A stretch of 22,117 nt of DNA from Pelargonium cotyledonis (taxonomy: Eukaryota; Streptophyta; Magnoliopsida; Geraniales; Geraniaceae), in NCBI GenBank assembly GCA_036897625.1, contig JAYMTA010001053.1, forward strand, positions 1 through 22,117. The letters are read 5' to 3'. Shown here one piece after another: positions 1 through 9,513 of the stretch (the first letter of the stretch is position 1; every line of letters begins with the position of its first letter). The notes below the pieces were generated by a model. That model searched no databases. It worked only from the letters and a program-made list of their open reading frames with translations, and had not been told where the DNA came from. Both the position numbers and the translations under genes were made by a program.

Positions 1-17
1 TATATATATATATATAC
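1..17. repeat. TA dinucleotide microsatellite
   Basis: The window opens inside an alternating TA run that passes into a short CA-rich stretch. It is a simple repeat and its left end lies outside the window. Confidence 0.8.
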
Positions 18-1184
18 ATACACACACCAGTGAAATAATATGATGGCAATTACTATAAATTATAGTGTGAAATCTTGCATTTCATAGAATTTGCTTTTGT
101 TGGTCGGTGTGCTTATTTGAGTGGTCGTGTGTTAATTAGGTTGTCCGTCTCTTTGTCTGATGTACTCTTTTAAGTGAGTTAGTTTACAATCTCCTAAAGA
201 GATTTTACCATAATAATACAAGTAGTTTGAAGTTGAAAATGAACATTGCATTTTTCCAATGATAATAGCACTGACTTAATAACATTAAAGTTTGTTATAC
301 TAAATATTGATAGAAGGCCTTCAATTTTTATCAATATTAACTAAAAATGTGTACCCTCAACAGCCACAAGTTTGGCTCCGCGCACAAATGATTGTACATG
401 TGCCAACTTAACTACAAGTTCACGCAGCATTGAATGCTTGACCAATTGTAGCTGGTTTGGACTTTGGATTAATCTTGTTCTTCTGTTGATTTCATCATCA
501 CTATTGGATGCTCTCATTCGATCCCCTTGTAGATAATGTATTATTTGCATCTCTGCCTTCAGTACAGATTGATAGATTTTCCTTCTTCATGTTTTTCTGT
601 TTTAAAAGGTATTTTGTAGTTATATTGATTTTGTAGTTTGTTTTTACTCTTTTGGTGAATGTTGAAATCTCACTTCTCTTTTCAAATGTTTTCTTGTCTT
701 TTCTTGTTAGAAGATGTTTTGTGATGAGTTATGATGCAATTCAAGTATTATAAGTCGTGAATATTGAAGAAGGAATAAAATCAGTGCCTTTGATTTGACT
801 GTGGGTGATACTTTGAATCTTGTTGAGCATGTAGCTAGTATACATGCGATATGGCTACCGTAGTCATCGCCCACAATCATCATTGACAGCCACAGCCCAC
901 AAGTCCAAATCTGCTTCAACAATATTAGCTTCGATTGGATTTGTTGAACCTGGTTTGACGAAATAATGGATAGATTTAGTCGACGAATACAGGCTTTCCA
1001 GAAGATTCGAAAGGCGTGCACAATTTACTTGTGTAAAATTTGTGATATGGCATGGGTATCATATTTGGGTAACTTTTGGTTGAGATATGTAATATGAGTC
1101 TATGTAAACATAAATAACATGCCAATTACTCTATGACATGAGATATGCTTTTTGGGTAATTGATAATTTTCTCACTATTAATTA
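18..1184. other. Intergenic stretch with two weak coding-like relics
   Basis: No recognisable gene. Two minus-strand stretches look slightly coding-like. At 341-550 there is an ATG-started 69-codon ORF rich in charged residues (it contains the string DDEINRRTR). Around 855-1040 there is an open frame without an ATG that includes the string NIVEADLDLWAVAVNDD and ends in TGA. I recognise neither family. They could be exons of a decayed gene or transposon fragments. The rest is AT-rich and featureless to my reading. Confidence 0.3.
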
Positions 1185-1437
1185 CTCCCTTCGTCTCAAA
1201 ATGAGTGTCTTGTTTGTCTAAATTTTTTGTCCCAAAATAAATGTATTGTTTCTATTTTGAAGTTATTATATTATCATTTTCCCCATATTATCCATATCAC
1301 TTATGCACATGTGTTGATTTGCACATGTGGTGTAGGTGGAAAAATGGGGGTAATATTGAAAACACACTAAATTATCTAGTAACTCTCAATTTTTGCAAAA
1401 AATGGAAAAGAAGACACTCATTTTGGAACGGAGGGAG
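1185..1437. mobile_element. Stowaway-type MITE (Tc1/mariner class)
   Basis: Terminal inverted repeats: the left end starts CTCCCTTCGTCTCAAAATGA and the right end finishes TCATTTTGGAACGGAGGGAG. The element is flanked by TA on both sides (1183-1184 and 1438-1439), matching the Stowaway TA target-site duplication. It is about 253 bp long with no transposase, so it is non-autonomous. The TIR consensus CTCCCTCCGT is the established Stowaway signature; here one base differs on the left arm. The short open frame across it is not a gene. Confidence 0.9.
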
Positions 1438-1579
1438 TAGCAGTTTGGCCTGATATATGTAAACATTAATAACATTCCCACTAGCATTCGCAACTTAATT
1501 AACTTTTGACCTCTAGCTTTATTTCCGAAATAAAAAAAACTTTTGACTTCTAGACGGACTAGATTTAATGGGTTTAATG

Positions 1580-1756
1580 TATATCAGTTAACTGATATAA
1601 AGTTATATCAGTTAAACTAATAAGGTGATGACACCACATTTAAAATTATGGATCCGGATGGGTCGCTCCGCTCCCACAAATTCACTTGGGTGGATATAAG
1701 TGATTTTAAATAAGGTGTCATCATCTCTTTGGCTTCTCAAATTGCAACTGATATAA
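1580..1756. repeat. Foldback / palindrome cluster, MITE-like
   Basis: A perfect 20-bp palindrome, TATATCAGTTAACTGATATA, lies at 1580-1599. The half-site TTATATCAGTT is repeated at 1603-1613 and occurs inverted at 1746-1756, forming a larger stem. Nested inside is a second inverted pair, 1624-1646 against 1703-1725, matching at about 20 of 23 bases. The whole could fold into a long hairpin. It resembles a small foldback element, but I see no clear target-site duplication, so the class is open. Confidence 0.6.
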
Positions 1757-1830
1757 ATTTTACCCAGATTTAATTAAGTCATTTATAGATACTAGAGGAA
1801 TCGGGAAAAGCTTCAACAAACCTATTTACA

Positions 1831-1893
1831 ATGGCTACACTTCCATATACCGAAATCATTAGAAATAGAAACTCACTTATCAATAGAATATAA
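1831..1893 (+). pseudogene. Relic of a P450 N-terminus (CYP96A-like)
   Basis: Reading from the ATG at 1831 gives MATLPYTEII then RNRNSLINRI and a TAA stop. The intact P450 at 2400-3965 (minus strand) begins MATFPYPETL and, after 13 hydrophobic residues, continues RNRNSLIIN. The relic therefore matches both flanks of the membrane anchor but lacks the anchor itself, with an apparent 39-bp in-frame deletion. At DNA level the second block matches 18 of 20 bases, and AAGCTT occurs a short way upstream of the ATG in both. Similarity stops after about 19 codons. It lies in the opposite orientation to the intact gene. It is a broken fragment with no haem domain. Confidence 0.7.
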
Positions 1894-2399
1894 CTATATC
1901 ATGATCATTAAAGAGTCTACTTATGTATTTTTAATTATTGGCAATCTATATTTTTTTTTTCATTAAAAAATATCTGAATTTTTATTGAAAAACAAAATGG
2001 CACGTTTTTCATTCACATAAATTATACTTGACACCAAACGTATGAAACATTTCCACTAACATACAACTTTAATGATATTCATCAACTTACATGCACTAAT
2101 TGCTTGAAGAAAAGCAAAGAAACTTCTTGAAAACTTGATCAATTTCTTGCCCCACGCACATAATATTTTGATGAGCATGGAAATATTTTGTGGAAAACGA
2201 GAATCATTGGTAGAGAAACAATCAGACAGTGGTTTATAACAGTTCTCAAAAACAGGAAACACAAGTAAACACAAAGACACTAACAAACAAAGTTAAAATG
2301 AATTATGGAAATACATATTTGAGGTTGATATGAACACAAATATATAATCAACACTTAATATATGGATTTTACATAAAATGCAAGACTTCTTTTTTTACC
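1894..2399. other. AT-rich intergenic, 3' side of the P450
   Basis: I see no gene here. The stretch should contain the 3' UTR and polyadenylation region of the minus-strand P450. Open frames present lack an ATG or any resemblance to known proteins. Confidence 0.5.
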
Positions 2400-3965
2400 T
2401 TATGTGTCACCTTCTCCACTTCTTTTACTGACCCTTACCTTAAGGCCATGTCGCATACTTAGTACGATAGATCTGCTGGGGCAAACAAGATGATCTTGTT
2501 GGGCCCGAATTTGATAGTTCAAGATGATTGCAACTGCAATTATTTTCATTTGAATCAAGCTCATATCCTTTCCCAAACAGCTCCTCGGTCCTGCATTGAA
2601 CGCTGTGAACTTGTAAGACGGTACATGCACAATCCCTTCGTCTTTGGAGATCCATCTCTCCGGCTTGAACTCGCAGCAATCTTTTCCCCATATTCCCTCC
2701 ATCCGTCCCATCGCGTAAAACGACATGAAGATCTTTGTATTCGCCTTGACACGATGCCCGCTCGGGAGAGTGTCCGGTAACAACGAACATTTGTGATTGA
2801 AAGGCACGGACGGGTATAGCCTCAGCGTCTCGCACAACGCTGCGTGGAGATAAACCAGTTTGTTCAGATATTCTGTGCAGAATAGATGGACCTGCCGCCC
2901 GTCTTTCCGCGGTATATTTTCCTTGATTTCTTCCAAAATCTTGGTTTCGACGGATTGATGCGTTGCAACGAGCCAGAAGAACCAAGAAAGCGCTGCGCTT
3001 GACGTGTCTCTCCCCGCAGCCACGAGATTGCTCGCGGCGTCTCTCAGAAACCTAGGGTTAGATTTCACAAGATCTCCAGCGTCCCCTTGGGTAATTGCTT
3101 CTTCTTCCATGAGATAAGCTGTCAAGAAGTCATAGTCCGCTACTTTGTGCACACTTTCTTTAGTTTTGGTTTTGGTTTGTAGATACTTCTCGCGTTTTGA
3201 TGTGATGCATTGGTATATAAAATCATCGAAGATTTTCGCGGCGGTGGTGAGCTTCTTCTCTTCTCCGATCTGAAGCCATTTCAGCAACTTCCAGTTCTCT
3301 CCCGGCATGACGTGCCTGAACAGCATCGCCTCCTCCACGTCGTTGAACGCTTTCTCGTAAGGGACTTGTGGGAAATCAATAGAGAGGCATTTCGCGTCGC
3401 AACCTAAAAACAGCAAGCAAACAATGTCGAAGCCTAGCCGCTGAAACACATCTTCCATATTTACCTCCATTTTCTTCACGCAGACATGATCAAGAAGTGG
3501 AATTAGGCTGTTGGCGACCTTTTCTTGAATTGTTTTCTCCAAGAACAGCTGGAACTTGAGGTCTTTGAGATACGAGTGAATCATCTTCCTTTGGAACTTC
3601 CACAAATCTGAATCTGCCGCGAGAATTCCCTCTCCAAAGCAAGGCTCGAAGATCACGCCGAACTCTTCGCCTTTCGGGTAGTTGGGGAAGCTCTTGCTCA
3701 AGATGTGATGCGTGTTCAAAGGATCGCTGGTGAGCACAAAGTCGAGATTGCAATGCCAAGGTCCTTTGAACTCGAACGTGCCTCCGCCATGTTTAAGAAG
3801 ATCGGTTACATAATCATGAACGCGCGAGAGATGCCAGAGAAGTCCTGGCATCATGCCAAGGACAGGCCAATTTATAATAAGTGAGTTTCTATTCCGAATC
3901 CAATGAAAGAACAAAAAGAAGCAAACAAATCCCAACAGAGTTTCTGGGTATGGAAATGTAGCCAT
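2400..3965 (-). CDS. Cytochrome P450, CYP96A-like (CYP86 clan)
   Basis: A 521-residue intact single-exon P450, the usual length and structure for CYP96A genes. Visible in order: an N-terminal hydrophobic anchor (about 8-22) for the ER membrane; the WP motif of the CYP96 N-terminus (33-34); the I-helix oxygen-activation motif AGRDTS (317-322); the K-helix ETLR (379-382); PERW (435-438); and the haem loop FNAGPRSCLG with Cys463 as the thiolate ligand. The strings FKGPW, NYPKG, VYLHAAL and PSGH strongly recall Arabidopsis MAH1 (CYP96A15). Known CYP96A15 hydroxylates mid-chain alkanes of cuticular wax, and other CLAN86 enzymes oxidise fatty acids. The exact substrate here is not readable. Both the start (ATG at 3963-3965) and the stop (TAA at 2400-2402) are clear. 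Fragments of related P450s lie on both sides, so the locus once held more copies. Subfamily placement is from memory of the family. Confidence 0.92.
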   Translation of the reverse strand: MATFPYPETLLGFVCFFLFFHWIRNRNSLIINWPVLGMMPGLLWHLSRVHDYVTDLLKHGGGTFEFKGPWHCNLDFVLTSDPLNTHHILSKSFPNYPKGEEFGVIFEPCFGEGILAADSDLWKFQRKMIHSYLKDLKFQLFLEKTIQEKVANSLIPLLDHVCVKKMEVNMEDVFQRLGFDIVCLLFLGCDAKCLSIDFPQVPYEKAFNDVEEAMLFRHVMPGENWKLLKWLQIGEEKKLTTAAKIFDDFIYQCITSKREKYLQTKTKTKESVHKVADYDFLTAYLMEEEAITQGDAGDLVKSNPRFLRDAASNLVAAGRDTSSAALSWFFWLVATHQSVETKILEEIKENIPRKDGRQVHLFCTEYLNKLVYLHAALCETLRLYPSVPFNHKCSLLPDTLPSGHRVKANTKIFMSFYAMGRMEGIWGKDCCEFKPERWISKDEGIVHVPSYKFTAFNAGPRSCLGKDMSLIQMKIIAVAIILNYQIRAQQDHLVCPSRSIVLSMRHGLKVRVSKRSGEGDT

Positions 3966-4086
3966 GGAGGTTGCTATATGTTAAGCTTATGCATATAAGA
4001 TTTATAGAACAGCAAGATATTGATTAAGCAAGCCTAGAGATTATGTGAAAAGCTAAACATTACCTGACACCTTTTTATCATTTCCA

Positions 4087-4096
4087 ATATATATAG
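4087..4096 (-). promoter_or_regulatory. Candidate TATA box of the P450
   Basis: On the minus strand this reads CTATATATAT, about 122 nt before the P450 ATG, a sensible distance for a plant TATA box with a short leader. A second TATAAA-like string (plus 4001-4006) is closer, about 40 nt from the ATG, which would leave almost no leader. No transcript data support either. Confidence 0.4.
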
Positions 4097-4260
4097 TATA
4101 GGTGTTGCTTCTCCTATCCGAATACAATTATATGCTATCCCCAACTTTTCTCTCACTCGGAATTTATGACATCTGAGAGTCATTTTCCCTTAATTTTTGC
4201 GTCTTGAAACTTAACAATGAGAAAGATATGTTAAACGTTTTGCAAAAGCACGTCTGTCTC
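4097..4260. other. Upstream region of the P450
   Basis: AT-rich DNA between the candidate TATA box and the interspersed repeat. No motif stands out. Confidence 0.4.
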
Positions 4261-4575
4261 AAAATTTTTGGGGGTTCTGTGCCAAAATTTATATTTGGGC
4301 CCCAAATTTTTTAAATCGTGGTTGATCATAAATAAATAAATATAGCATAAAATGGCTGATTAAACACAAAGTTCCAAGTTTTGCGAAGGCTCGTTTAGTT
4401 TTTAAGTTGCATTTAGGAATTGAATTAATCCTACTATTATTGCAGTTTACAAACGCAGTAAATACCTGCAGCTAAAAGTCCAAATTAACACATAATTGCA
4501 GTTTATAACCGAAGTTAATAGATACTATTATTGCAGTTTATAACCGCAAAAAAATAACTGCAGCTAAAGTACAAA
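4261..4575 (+). repeat. Interspersed repeat, copy A
   Basis: Matches the reverse complement of 20041-20340 along most of its length. Shared landmarks in order are GTGCCAAAATTTATATTTGGG, the AAATTTTTTAAATCG block, ACACAAAG, TTAGTTTTTAAGTTG and a run of degenerate TTGCAGTTTATAACCGCAG-like subrepeats ending in CTGCAGCTAAA. No coding capacity is visible. It is most likely a fragment of a non-autonomous transposon or solo terminal region; the superfamily cannot be set from the sequence. Confidence 0.7.
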
Positions 4576-4696
4576 AATACGTTGTGAGAGGCCTTCTTTT
4601 TGTTGGGGCCCACGCGATCGCCCACTTTGCACCCTGCAAAAGCACACTCTAAAGTTAAACTATACACAAACAAAAGAACATAAATGACGTACATAG

Positions 4697-4788
4697 TATT
4701 TTTTTCCAAGAATAAAGAAGTTTACAATAACTAGAACTGCTCTATTTTTTTCCAAGAATAAAGAAGATTACAATAACTAGAACTGCTC
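4697..4788. repeat. 46-bp tandem duplication
   Basis: Two adjacent 46-bp units (4697-4742 and 4743-4788) differ at one base (GTTTAC against GATTAC). Each contains CCAAGAATAAAGAAG and AACTAGAACTGCTC. The near-identity points to a recent duplication. Confidence 0.9.
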
Positions 4789-4814
4789 TGTCAATGAATT
4801 ATCTCTCAGTCTTC

Positions 4815-4834
4815 ATATATATATATATATATAT
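4815..4834. repeat. AT microsatellite
   Basis: An uninterrupted alternating AT run of about 20 bases. Confidence 0.85.
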
Positions 4835-4837
4835 CAA

Positions 4838-4918
4838 GCCCCTTTTCTTTTTGTTGACCCTTACCTTCACGCCCTGTTTAATATGGAGCACAAAATACAT
4901 ATTTGGATTTAATGATGA
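4838..4918 (-). pseudogene. Relic of a second P450 C-terminus
   Basis: The minus-strand frame gives LNPNMYFVLHIKQGVKVRVN followed by KKKRG. The end of the intact P450 reads VCPSRSIVLSMRHGLKVRVS followed by KR. They align without gaps over about 20 residues, sharing the P, VL, G and KVRV positions that typify CYP86-clan C-termini. An in-frame stop precedes the match, and no upstream P450 domain follows it, so this is a stranded fragment. Same orientation as the intact gene, about 900 bp upstream of it. Too short to name a subfamily. Confidence 0.5.
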
Positions 4919-5225
4919 TTAGAGTAGCATGTGTTGGGTTTATTTTTGTGAAAGCAAGTTAGAAACTTTTGAGTTTTTTTTTTTTTTTGGGAAAAGTGTC
5001 GAATTCTTTTCTTGCTACGGCCTAAATGAGTATATGTACAAGGAATCTTAGCTTAGGGCTTTTGGCACCTTAGTGGAGATTGATCTTGAGATCTCTTCCC
5101 ACTCACACAGTTAGATTAACCAATTGCGTCACCTTTAGTGGTTTTTTGAGTTTTGAGTTCACACTTCATAGCTAAATTAGTTTTTTTTTGTCTAATGAGT
5201 ACAAGTTGTATTGGGAAGAGAATGA
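4919..5225. other. Intergenic, nothing recognised
   Basis: AT-rich DNA with a poly-T run near 4975-4988. No gene or classified repeat recognised. Confidence 0.4.
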
Positions 5226-5352
5226 AGTTCTTATAAGTTGACTTCTTCTTATGCTTTGGAACAAAATGGTGCAGTTGAAAGAAGAAATAAGACCGTAATA
5301 AAGATGGAAGTAAGTATGCTTCCTATAAAAGAGCTACCAAATCAATTTAGGC
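5226..5352 (+). mobile_element. Copia-type integrase fragment (decayed)
   Basis: One open frame reads YKLTSSYALEQNGAVERRNK, then TVIKMEVSMLPIKELPNQF. This matches the Copia (Pseudoviridae) integrase core segment around the catalytic glutamate, usually written LT..YTPQQNGVAER.NRT. The E of AVERRN sits at the DDE glutamate position. Only about 40 codons remain, with a stop upstream and loss of the FW.EA continuation. It is a fossil fragment with no LTR or other pol domain in view. Confidence 0.65.
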
Positions 5353-5640
5353 GGAGGCAATTGTGACATTCGTGAGACGTATGAGTTAGACATCTCATGT
5401 TCCACCTTGTTGTCATTCGTAAGGCATATGAGATGAAAATCTTATGTTCACGTCGCCTGCTACGTGCATCATGTGCTGGACATCTTAGGTACACAATTCC
5501 AACATATAGGTGCATGACTTGGAAATTTAATGTTCGGGTTACCATCACTCGTGAGGTGCATAGGTCGTACATTCTAAATTTATGTCTATCATTGTTCGTG
5601 TAACACATGCGTCGAGCATGTTAAGTTCACACAACTATAG
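5353..5640. repeat. Degenerate tandem-like repeats
   Basis: Several imperfect units of roughly 40 bp carry variants of CATTCGTGAGGCATATGAG followed by an ATCTTATGTTCAC-like string (for example near 5369, 5416, 5549 and 5591). Strong divergence makes the unit boundaries uncertain. No convincing gene; open frames on both strands are by-products of the repeat. Confidence 0.4.
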
Positions 5641-5831
5641 TTTTTGAGTAAAGCTGATAATTGAGCAGTAGGACCACTGGCCATCTTTAGCCCCGACTTG
5701 AAAATAGCGGGCACGAGCAGACGAGCTGGCAATAAATAGCCCAAAAAGTGAATGTGTGTTCTTTTTGGTCCACAAGTGTTTAGCGACGACATGGCGCATG
5801 ACCTCACTACAAAATCTACTACTCATATAAA

Positions 5832-5843
5832 ACGACATGTCGT
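5832..5843. promoter_or_regulatory. Perfect 12-bp palindrome upstream of FANCD2
   Basis: ACGACATGTCGT is a perfect inverted repeat about 135 bp upstream of the FANCD2 ATG and close to an E2F consensus. Such a dyad could bind a dimeric factor; no specific factor is assigned. Confidence 0.3.
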
Positions 5844-5869
5844 CTGTCTGATATTGGGTTTTATGCAAA

Positions 5870-5877
5870 TTTCGCGC
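5870..5877 (+). promoter_or_regulatory. E2F consensus site upstream of FANCD2
   Basis: TTTCGCGC fits the plant E2F/DP consensus TTTSSCGC exactly and lies about 100 nt before the FANCD2 start codon. E2F factors drive S-phase genes, including many replication and repair genes, so this is a plausible cell-cycle control element. Binding is inferred. Confidence 0.6.
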
Positions 5878-5975
5878 CTTTTCTCGGCGAACTTCCACCC
5901 CAGTGCCAGTGAAACACAAAGCACCGTCTTGCATCTCCTTTCCCTCTCACATGCGTGGCTGAAGCAGAAGCGCCG

Positions 5976-8900
5976 ATGGTGCTCCTTCGCAACAAGCTCT
6001 CCTCCCGGAAACGCCCCTCCTCCTCTTTCGTATCTCCGTTTCCTCCCAAAATCCCTAAACCTACAAACACCGACACTGTTGCCGCCGCCGAACTACCGCA
6101 GCCGCAACCGCCGTCTCATCCAAATGACGAAGCGAAAGTCGAGAAGCTGGTGTCGATTCTAGCTGAAGCAGGTTGCACTCTTGTCAATCCCTCTGGTCCA
6201 CCTTGCCTCCCCTCGGATCCACTCAAGTTCCGTCGTCATCTACATCGCCTCTTTTCCGGTCACGACAGCACCGCCGCCGCCGCCTCCTCACTCCGATCTG
6301 ATTTTCTCTCTGGCTTCTCTTCCTACATTGCTTCCCCTGAAAACCTCCTCCGGTCAGTGTATTTTTAATTTGGCTCGTTTTTTTTTTATCTTACGACTAG
6401 AAAATTGTGGAAAGGAAAAAGAAAATTAACACATTTTAGGTTTGTTTATTGTATATTTTTCGTTCTTTTGTTGATGGATAAAAAAATTGTTTATCTGTGG
6501 CTTTAATTGTTTTCATTTTGCTAAATTTGATGCTTTGTTTGGTTGCTGACAAAATTTAGGCAAACATTGAACAATAAAACTAAAGGTTGAATATTACTTG
6601 TTCTCTTATTTATCTTTATCTCCCTAATGGTTTGTGTCCTGCTGAATTTATTAGTTAATGGAACTCCAGTTTTTTGTATGTTAAGTGCTTAATTTGGAGA
6701 TATTTAACTTCTGTTTGGCTGCTGCTATGGCTTCAGAAATGAACTGTATTGAGTGTTTTGAGTCTTATTCATTGTGTATCCAGTTTCTTGAGACCTGAAA
6801 ACTGATATTTTAATGGATTTCTTTTACTCTGATAGGGTTCTCACAGCTTCTAATCGTGATGGTCTAAGTTCAATCAGAAGTGATAGCTTAGTTCGGCATC
6901 TTCTGCTGGTTCCTCCCATCCAACTGGACATTCAGAGCCTGCTTCTAGAGAAGCTTCCTGAGTATTTTGATATGAATTCTGAGTACTCTGGAACGTCATT
7001 GCCACTTGAAAATGATGTTGCTAGGCTTATTATTAACCATTTCCGGTGGCTTGATTTCATTGTTAATCCTAGTGCCTTCACTGATAAACTGATGCAAGTC
7101 CTGTCTATATGCCCTATGCATTTAAAGAAAGAGATCATTGGGTCGCTCCCTGAGATAATTGGTGATCAAAATAATAAGAATGTGGTTGATTCTCTAGAGC
7201 AAATGCTTCAAGAGGATTCAGCTATTATTGTGCCTGTGCTCGACTCTTTTTCAAACCTTTATTTGGACGAGCAGTTACAAGAGCAGGTTGGAATTTTTGT
7301 TTTTAATCTACCGTATGTTTGGTTGATGAGATCATTTAAGAATATTAAAAAAAATCCAATCAAATCCATAATTTGTTTTTTATGCACTCACATAATTTAT
7401 GTAGCTATTTCTTCTAGGTAATATATTAAGTGCCATCTGTTGAAGCTTGTCTTTCCTCATATCTCAAATAAACATAATTTTGGGCTTAAGTTTGATTACA
7501 TTTCCTCTCCTGTTTTCGCTGCGATTTGTGTATCTTTGATGCTGAAAACGTTTGGCACCTCATTTTTTTCTGTATGTAACTAAGCCTAAAACTGCTGCTT
7601 ATCTGAACTGAATTGGTTTTTCATTTACTGTTACTGTAACTAATTTCAACAGCTGATGTGAATTTTTGATTTTTTTTTCTTCTTTTCCTAAGCAGTGAAA
7701 AGATGGTGAACATTCTATATCATGTATATCTAAATTTAATTCCGTTTTTTTATCTGAAGGTCATTACCATAGCATTGTCATGTATTAGGACAATTGATGC
7801 AGAGCACGTGTCATATCTTCTTAGATTTTTACTGCTTTCAGCAACACCAGCCAATGTTCGGAGAATAATCTCACAAATCCGTCAACAGTTAAAATTTGTT
7901 GGAACATCAAATTCTCGTGCAGTGCAACATAATAAACTTAAAGGAAAGGCACCTGCGGATAACACAGAGGCCTCCATTCTTGATGCATTGCGATCAAGTC
8001 TTCGATTTAAGAATGTATGTTCTTAATTGATTTCTGCTCAATTATTTATATGCTTATTTAACTTGATTTTTCTGTAGATGCTTTGCCAGGAAATTTTGAA
8101 AGAATTGAATGGGCTTGACAAACCTCAAGATCACAAAATCATTGACATATGGTTGCTTATGCTCATATACATGAATGGTCAGTCTCTGCAGAAGACTATT
8201 GAAAAGATATTTAAGAAAAAAATCATTGAAGAATGTATTCAGGAAGACATGTTTGATCATTGTATTTGTGGAAACAAAGAATTGACTCAGGTATGGTGTT
8301 TAACAACCGTTGTGATGATGGTATAGTTTTATTTTCAATAAATTATTTACTGCATGTAAGTGATTTTTGCCATTACTTTTTGCCAGGAGTATTTCCCTTC
8401 ATTTCTCTCTTTGACGGAGTTCTTGCTGGCATGCAAAGAATTAAAAGTAAGAGAGTTTGGAATGCACATATACATATCTTTGTTTCAGGAATTTGCTGAT
8501 ACATATTCAAGACAGGAAGTAAGTTTTCCATTTAAAAAAAAAAAATCATCCCTCATGTGGTTGTTAAGAAACCATTTATCGTGGTAACTCTTAGATATGC
8601 ATATTTATACAGGTGCTTGGGGCATTAGTTACTCATGTGGGCTCAGGTGTTAGTTTTGAAGTGGGTTCTGCTTTGGATACCATGGCTTTACTGGCCTCCA
8701 AACACGCTCAAGAATTGATTCCTCTTTCTTCTAATATAAACGGTATTTTAGTCAACGTTTCATTCATGTTCTCTAAGTAGTAAATTTATTCATGGGTAAT
8801 TAGTTCATTCCCGTAGGTGTGTTGGATTATCTGGAAGGGTTCAGTGTTGAAGATCTGCACAAGGTAGTTCATCTTCTGTTTCTATATTGTTGTGGGCATT

Positions 8901-9464
8901 AAAACCTAAGTGGGGCATCTTCCTTTCATTCAGTTTGTTCCCATTATGCAGGTCTATGGCATGTTCAGCCTCCTGGCACTTTCAGCAAGATCTTATGCAG
9001 ATTCTTTTGGATCCTCTATTGCAAACGAACTTTTAATGATAGTACAGAAGCAGGTATTATGTCTCATTGACTGCCCTTTTGATCTGAAGAATTTCTAACA
9101 TTGATGCTCTGATCATATCTACTCAAACTTTGTGTCTTCACTTTTAGACCTTTTCTTTATATGTAATTTCTAATAAGCAAATAGGCTAGTTTTCTTTTTC
9201 TTATTTTTTTTACATCCTTTCTATTGGGCAGGTCAGCCATCCAGATATGAAGTACAAGAAGATGGGTCTAATTGGCACGCTAAAGATAGTATCATGCATA
9301 GGGGATGTGAATAATGTTACCTGTCCATCCCCTTCTCAGGTTTGTGACAGAATCATTTTAATAGTAGATCTCTATGGTTGGTAGGGTTTGGGAGCTATAC
9401 AAATATTTTATAGCTTGCCCTGCTATGCATGCATGTGTTTGTCAAGTATACTTAACATGCTTGT

Positions 9465-9513
<49 letters not shown>

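Noticed and set aside
2056..2286. Minus-strand open frame with a signal-peptide-like start
   Set aside because: It begins at TTG rather than ATG, lies in the P450 3' region and resembles nothing known.
2440..2985. Long minus-strand open frame overlapping the P450, and similar overlaps at 3490-3759
   Set aside because: They are alternate-frame shadows of the P450 coding sequence with no family resemblance.
5039..5150. Possible SINE or tRNA-derived stretch
   Set aside because: No clear A and B boxes, cloverleaf or target-site duplication could be recognised.
5951..5953. ATG just upstream of the FANCD2 start
   Set aside because: It is followed by a stop after three codons in another frame. 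The frame of exon 1 has its first ATG at 5976; the upstream GTG at 5955 is not a likely plant start.
8451..8492. Possible 42-nt mini-intron in FANCD2 exon 5 (GTAAGA to TTTCAG)
   Set aside because: Too short for a plant intron; the segment is in frame and its translation (VREFGMHIYISLFQ) fits the family alignment next to FADTYSRQE.
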